From WHSM01 sp050701635 (GTDB lineage Bacteria > Actinomycetota > Actinomycetes > Mycobacteriales > Micromonosporaceae), in assembly GCA_050701635.1 (NCBI GenBank), contig JBOGDF010000003.1, positions 1 to 41,003 of the forward strand: a stretch of 41,003 bases of DNA, read 5' to 3'. This document shows positions 40,556-41,003 of the stretch, in pieces. Numbering within the stretch: the stretch's first letter is position 1; each line of letters opens with the position of its first letter. The position numbers were made by a program, and so were the translations under genes. Below the pieces are notes generated by a model. It made no database searches, had not been told where the DNA came from, and was given only the letters and a program-made list of their open reading frames with translations.

Positions 40556-41003
40556 CTACCTGTTGTCGCGCCGATCCGGGTGGCCGATCGCGAGCAGGCC
40601 GAGCGGCGCCTGGCCGGGTGGCGCCGCGGACAGCTCTGCGATCGCGTCGTCGCGGAACCCTGCCACCAGCACCGCGCCGAGCCCCAGCGCGGTCGCCTGC
40701 AGGTAGACGTTCTGCGCGGCATGCCCGACCTCGATGTGCAGGTACCGCACGCCTCGTACCCCGGCTGGCGGCTGGTCCGCGAAATGCTCCCGCATCCCGG
40801 CCTCGTCGCCGGCGATCAGGATCGTCAGGGCGGCTCGTGCCAGCCAAGGCTGCTCGCCGATCGCCGCCTCCGCCAGCGCCGGCCGCAGATCGCCGCTTGC
40901 GCGCCGCTCCAGCGGGTGGTCGTCCGGGTGGTAGCCGTACAGGCCGGGCGCCAGGTCGGTGACGGCGCCCGCGACGTCTCGTGGGCCGTGTCCTGTCCAC
41001 CGG
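40556..41003 (-). CDS. SagB-type nitroreductase family protein, C-terminal part (start outside window)
   Basis: The frame is open from the window edge to the stop at 40556 and gives the last ~148 residues. GLYGYHPDDHPLERRASGDL, a helix with EQPWLARAALTILIAGD, RYLHIEVGHAAQNVYLQATA and LGLGAVLVAGF match the SagB/ThcOx branch of FMN-dependent nitroreductases. EVGHAAQN and the GLGxV loop are FMN contacts. The protein ends PLGLLAIGHPDRR. SagB-type enzymes include azoline oxidases of peptide biosynthesis, but stand-alone members are common and no precursor peptide or cyclodehydratase is visible here. Co-transcription with the downstream flavoprotein is possible. Confidence 0.85.
   Translation of the reverse strand, partial: RWTGHGPRDVAGAVTDLAPGLYGYHPDDHPLERRASGDLRPALAEAAIGEQPWLARAALTILIAGDEAGMREHFADQPPAGVRGVRYLHIEVGHAAQNVYLQATALGLGAVLVAGFRDDAIAELSAAPPGQAPLGLLAIGHPDRRDNR

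Overview
The window is very GC-rich DNA with dense, often overlapping genes, GTG starts, Tat-type signals, leaderless-looking promoters and an actinobacterial gene stock (Orn, DUF5302, MMPL/TetR pair, actinobacterial LuxR families). It is chromosomal DNA of an actinomycete. The frequent GTACG-type strings and the gene families suggest Micromonosporaceae, but that rank is inference and no genus can be named. No rRNA, CRISPR array, transposase or integrase was seen.

Region 1 (1-14.9 kb) is mostly housekeeping. It holds the 3' end of an AdnB-like helicase-nuclease, two membrane proteins, a catalytic/non-catalytic M16 peptidase pair, an AbiEi/DUF559-type gene bracketed by two copies of a 58-bp palindrome, a divergent MMPL exporter/TetR pair, a CDF metal exporter, a small membrane protein, transketolase, a PPP-type phosphatase, a four-cysteine mini-protein and an M50-like membrane protease.

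Region 2 (14.9-25.4 kb) holds a two-gene exo-acting peptidoglycan sugar operon (GH3 NagZ-like, then NamZ/DUF1343, both with Tat-like signals), an epimerase-like protein, oligoribonuclease, tRNA-His with a strong terminator, a three-module secreted GH20 hexosaminidase, and a glycolate oxidase-aminotransferase pair (glycolate to glyoxylate to glycine).

Region 3 (25.6-38.3 kb) is an accessory secretome. Two tandem secreted LVIVD beta-propeller proteins come first, then a LuxR regulator remnant facing a small two-gene operon. Next is a five-gene minus-strand operon: a 1311-residue CSLREA/beta-helix/HYR/PKD/RTX surface protein, a DUF6916 protein and three phage-tail-collar proteins, of which only one has an export signal. 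A GH18 chitinase broken by a one-base frameshift in its Pro/Ser/Thr linker follows, then a truncated helical-repeat regulator remnant. This five-gene operon is the best candidate for an undescribed system.

Region 4 (38.4-41 kb) carries an alpha/beta hydrolase, a flavoprotein of the sulfide-quinone reductase/NDH-2 type and the C-terminal part of a SagB-type nitroreductase that runs off the window.

All functional calls come from motifs and remembered family patterns. No database search was possible.
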